A stretch of DNA of 15,358 nt from positions 1 to 15,358 of the forward strand of contig CAZEDB010000029.1 of the NCBI GenBank assembly GCA_964510855.1, written 5' to 3'. The stretch is from UBA8828 sp964510855 (GTDB taxonomy: Bacteria > Verrucomicrobiota > Verrucomicrobiia > Opitutales > UBA953). The notes under the pieces were generated by a model. That model had not been told where the DNA came from and did not search any database. It worked only from the letters and a program-made list of their open reading frames with translations. This document shows, piece by piece, positions 14,823 to 15,358 of this stretch; position 1 is the stretch's first letter, and the number at the start of each line of letters is the position of its first letter. Both the position numbers and the translations under genes were made by a program.

Positions 14823-14852
14823 ATTAAACTGACGCTTTTTCCTTCCTCCCAA
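14823..14852 (-). promoter_or_regulatory. Possible sigma-70-type promoter of the fusion gene
   Basis: On the minus strand TTGGGA (14847-14852) and TTTAAT (14823-14828) are spaced by 18 bases, matching the -35 and -10 consensus at four and five of six positions. The -10 lies about 43 bases before the ATG at 14779, within the 105-base gap shared with apaG. Consensus use in this organism is unknown. Confidence 0.3.
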
Positions 14853-14884
14853 GGGTTAATCGGGGTTGGTTAGTAACTTCCTGC

Positions 14885-15265
14885 ATGGGTTCACTCGAAT
14901 TGCCTGGCCTGATTGTAACCGTCGAAAAGCTGGTCCATATCCGTAACCCGGAGTTCACGGGAGACTTAGCCCATACTTTCGTCTACCACCTTGCGATTGC
15001 CAATTTTTCTGACCGGACGGTTACCCTGCTGGGTCGTAAGTGGATTCTCCGCCGACCCGAGGGGCCAACCGATATTATCGAAGGGGGTGGTATTGTCGGC
15101 GAAACCCCGACCCTCAAAGTCGGCGAGGTTTTTCGTTATCACAGCCAACATCTTTCCCCAGGAGACAAAGTTTATGCCTCGGGAGCCTTTCACGGGCACG
15201 ATGCTCAAGGTCAGGCCATCCACACCTGCATTCCTGAGTTTCTCATGGAACCCCCTTTAACTTAA
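14885..15265 (+). CDS. apaG: ApaG/DUF525 domain protein
   Basis: The 126-residue protein is a single ApaG (DUF525) beta-sandwich domain, close to the usual 125-130 residues. Characteristic blocks are VYHLAIANFSDRTVTLLGRKWILR (about 33-56), GGGIVGETPTLKVGEVFRYHS (about 67-87), SGAFHGHDAQGQAIHTCIPEF (about 99-119). The GGGIVGE stretch resembles the GeGVVGeqP glycine motif of the family. The biochemical function of bacterial ApaG is not settled; the same fold occurs in eukaryotic F-box and polymerase-delta-interacting proteins as a binding module. The ATG at 14885 fits the family; no good Shine-Dalgarno precedes it. It is divergent from the fusion gene, and only two bases separate its stop from the next start, so the two genes are probably cotranscribed and translationally coupled. 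Confidence 0.9.
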   Translation: MGSLELPGLIVTVEKLVHIRNPEFTGDLAHTFVYHLAIANFSDRTVTLLGRKWILRRPEGPTDIIEGGGIVGETPTLKVGEVFRYHSQHLSPGDKVYASGAFHGHDAQGQAIHTCIPEFLMEPPLT

Positions 15266-15267
15266 GC

Positions 15268-15358
15268 ATGCGACTCACTGATCTTTATAGCGGCCGCGAT
15301 ATCGGAGCCAACAGCTTGCTGCTAGAAGTTGGCGACCACCGTATGGTGGTCGATTGCG
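15268..15358 (+). CDS. MBL-fold metallo-hydrolase, 5' end only (runs off window)
   Basis: Thirty codons are open from the ATG at 15268 to the window end, reading MRLTDLYSGRDIGANSLLLE then VGDHRMVVDC. The pattern of a short strand, IGANS, a second strand and VVDC is the usual beginning of metallo-beta-lactamase-fold proteins of the beta-CASP/RNase-J-like or mRNA 3'-processing type, where DCG is followed by the metal-binding HxHxDH motif. That motif lies beyond the window, so the assignment rests on the N-terminus alone. It starts two bases after the apaG stop and probably forms an operon with apaG. Confidence 0.7.
   Translation, partial: MRLTDLYSGRDIGANSLLLEVGDHRMVVDC

Overview
The window reads as a stretch of chromosome from a moderately GC-rich bacterium. 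It carries housekeeping genes plus a few lineage-specific ones. The gene set (NuoN end, XerC/D-type recombinase, ArgA-type N-acetylglutamate synthase, iron-sulfur-type uracil-DNA glycosylase, RRM/glycine-rich RNA-binding protein, HisI with an NCEQN motif, transketolase, RuvC, ApaG, MBL-fold protein) and the protein flavour suggest Verrucomicrobiota, possibly Opitutae. That placement is an inference from resemblance, not a search result. I see no rRNA, tRNA, CRISPR array, insertion sequence, phage or integrative element.

Layout: (1) 1-932, 3' part of nuoN (+). (2) 934-1866, Xer tyrosine recombinase (-), divergent from argA (+, 1913-3241). (3) 3258-4202, family-4-like uracil-DNA glycosylase (-). 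(4) 4203-4603, a 401-base gene-free region holding one perfect DnaA-box 9-mer and two inverted repeats, leading into an RRM RNA-binding protein with an RGG/glycine-rich tail (4604-5053) and a strong intrinsic terminator. (5) 5152-8221, three consecutive exported or anchored proteins of unknown function. The first two are clear diverged paralogues and the third may be a degenerate relative; two intrinsic terminators separate them. (6) hisI (-, 8228-8638), divergent from transketolase (+, 8715-10709), whose ribosome binding site lies in the arm of a hairpin. (7) A secreted beta-propeller-like protein (-, 10714-11604), divergent from ruvC (+, 11799-12266). (8) 12263-14779 (-), an 838-residue protein joining an N-terminal membrane anchor, an alpha/beta-hydrolase-like domain without a recognisable Ser/His pair, a DedA/VTT membrane domain and a C-terminal ATP-grasp-like domain. 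(9) apaG (+) and, two bases after its stop, the start of an MBL-fold protein that runs off the window.

The most unusual item is the hydrolase-like/VTT/ATP-grasp fusion. It puts a lipid-transport-type membrane core, an ATP-dependent ligase-type domain and a probable non-catalytic binding domain on one chain, which would suit handling of a lipid-linked substrate at the cytoplasmic membrane (inference only). The second is the cluster of paralogous secreted proteins at 5152-8221. The genes are tightly packed and alternate in strand: five convergent pairs are separated by 16 bases or less, and one pair overlaps at the stop codons.
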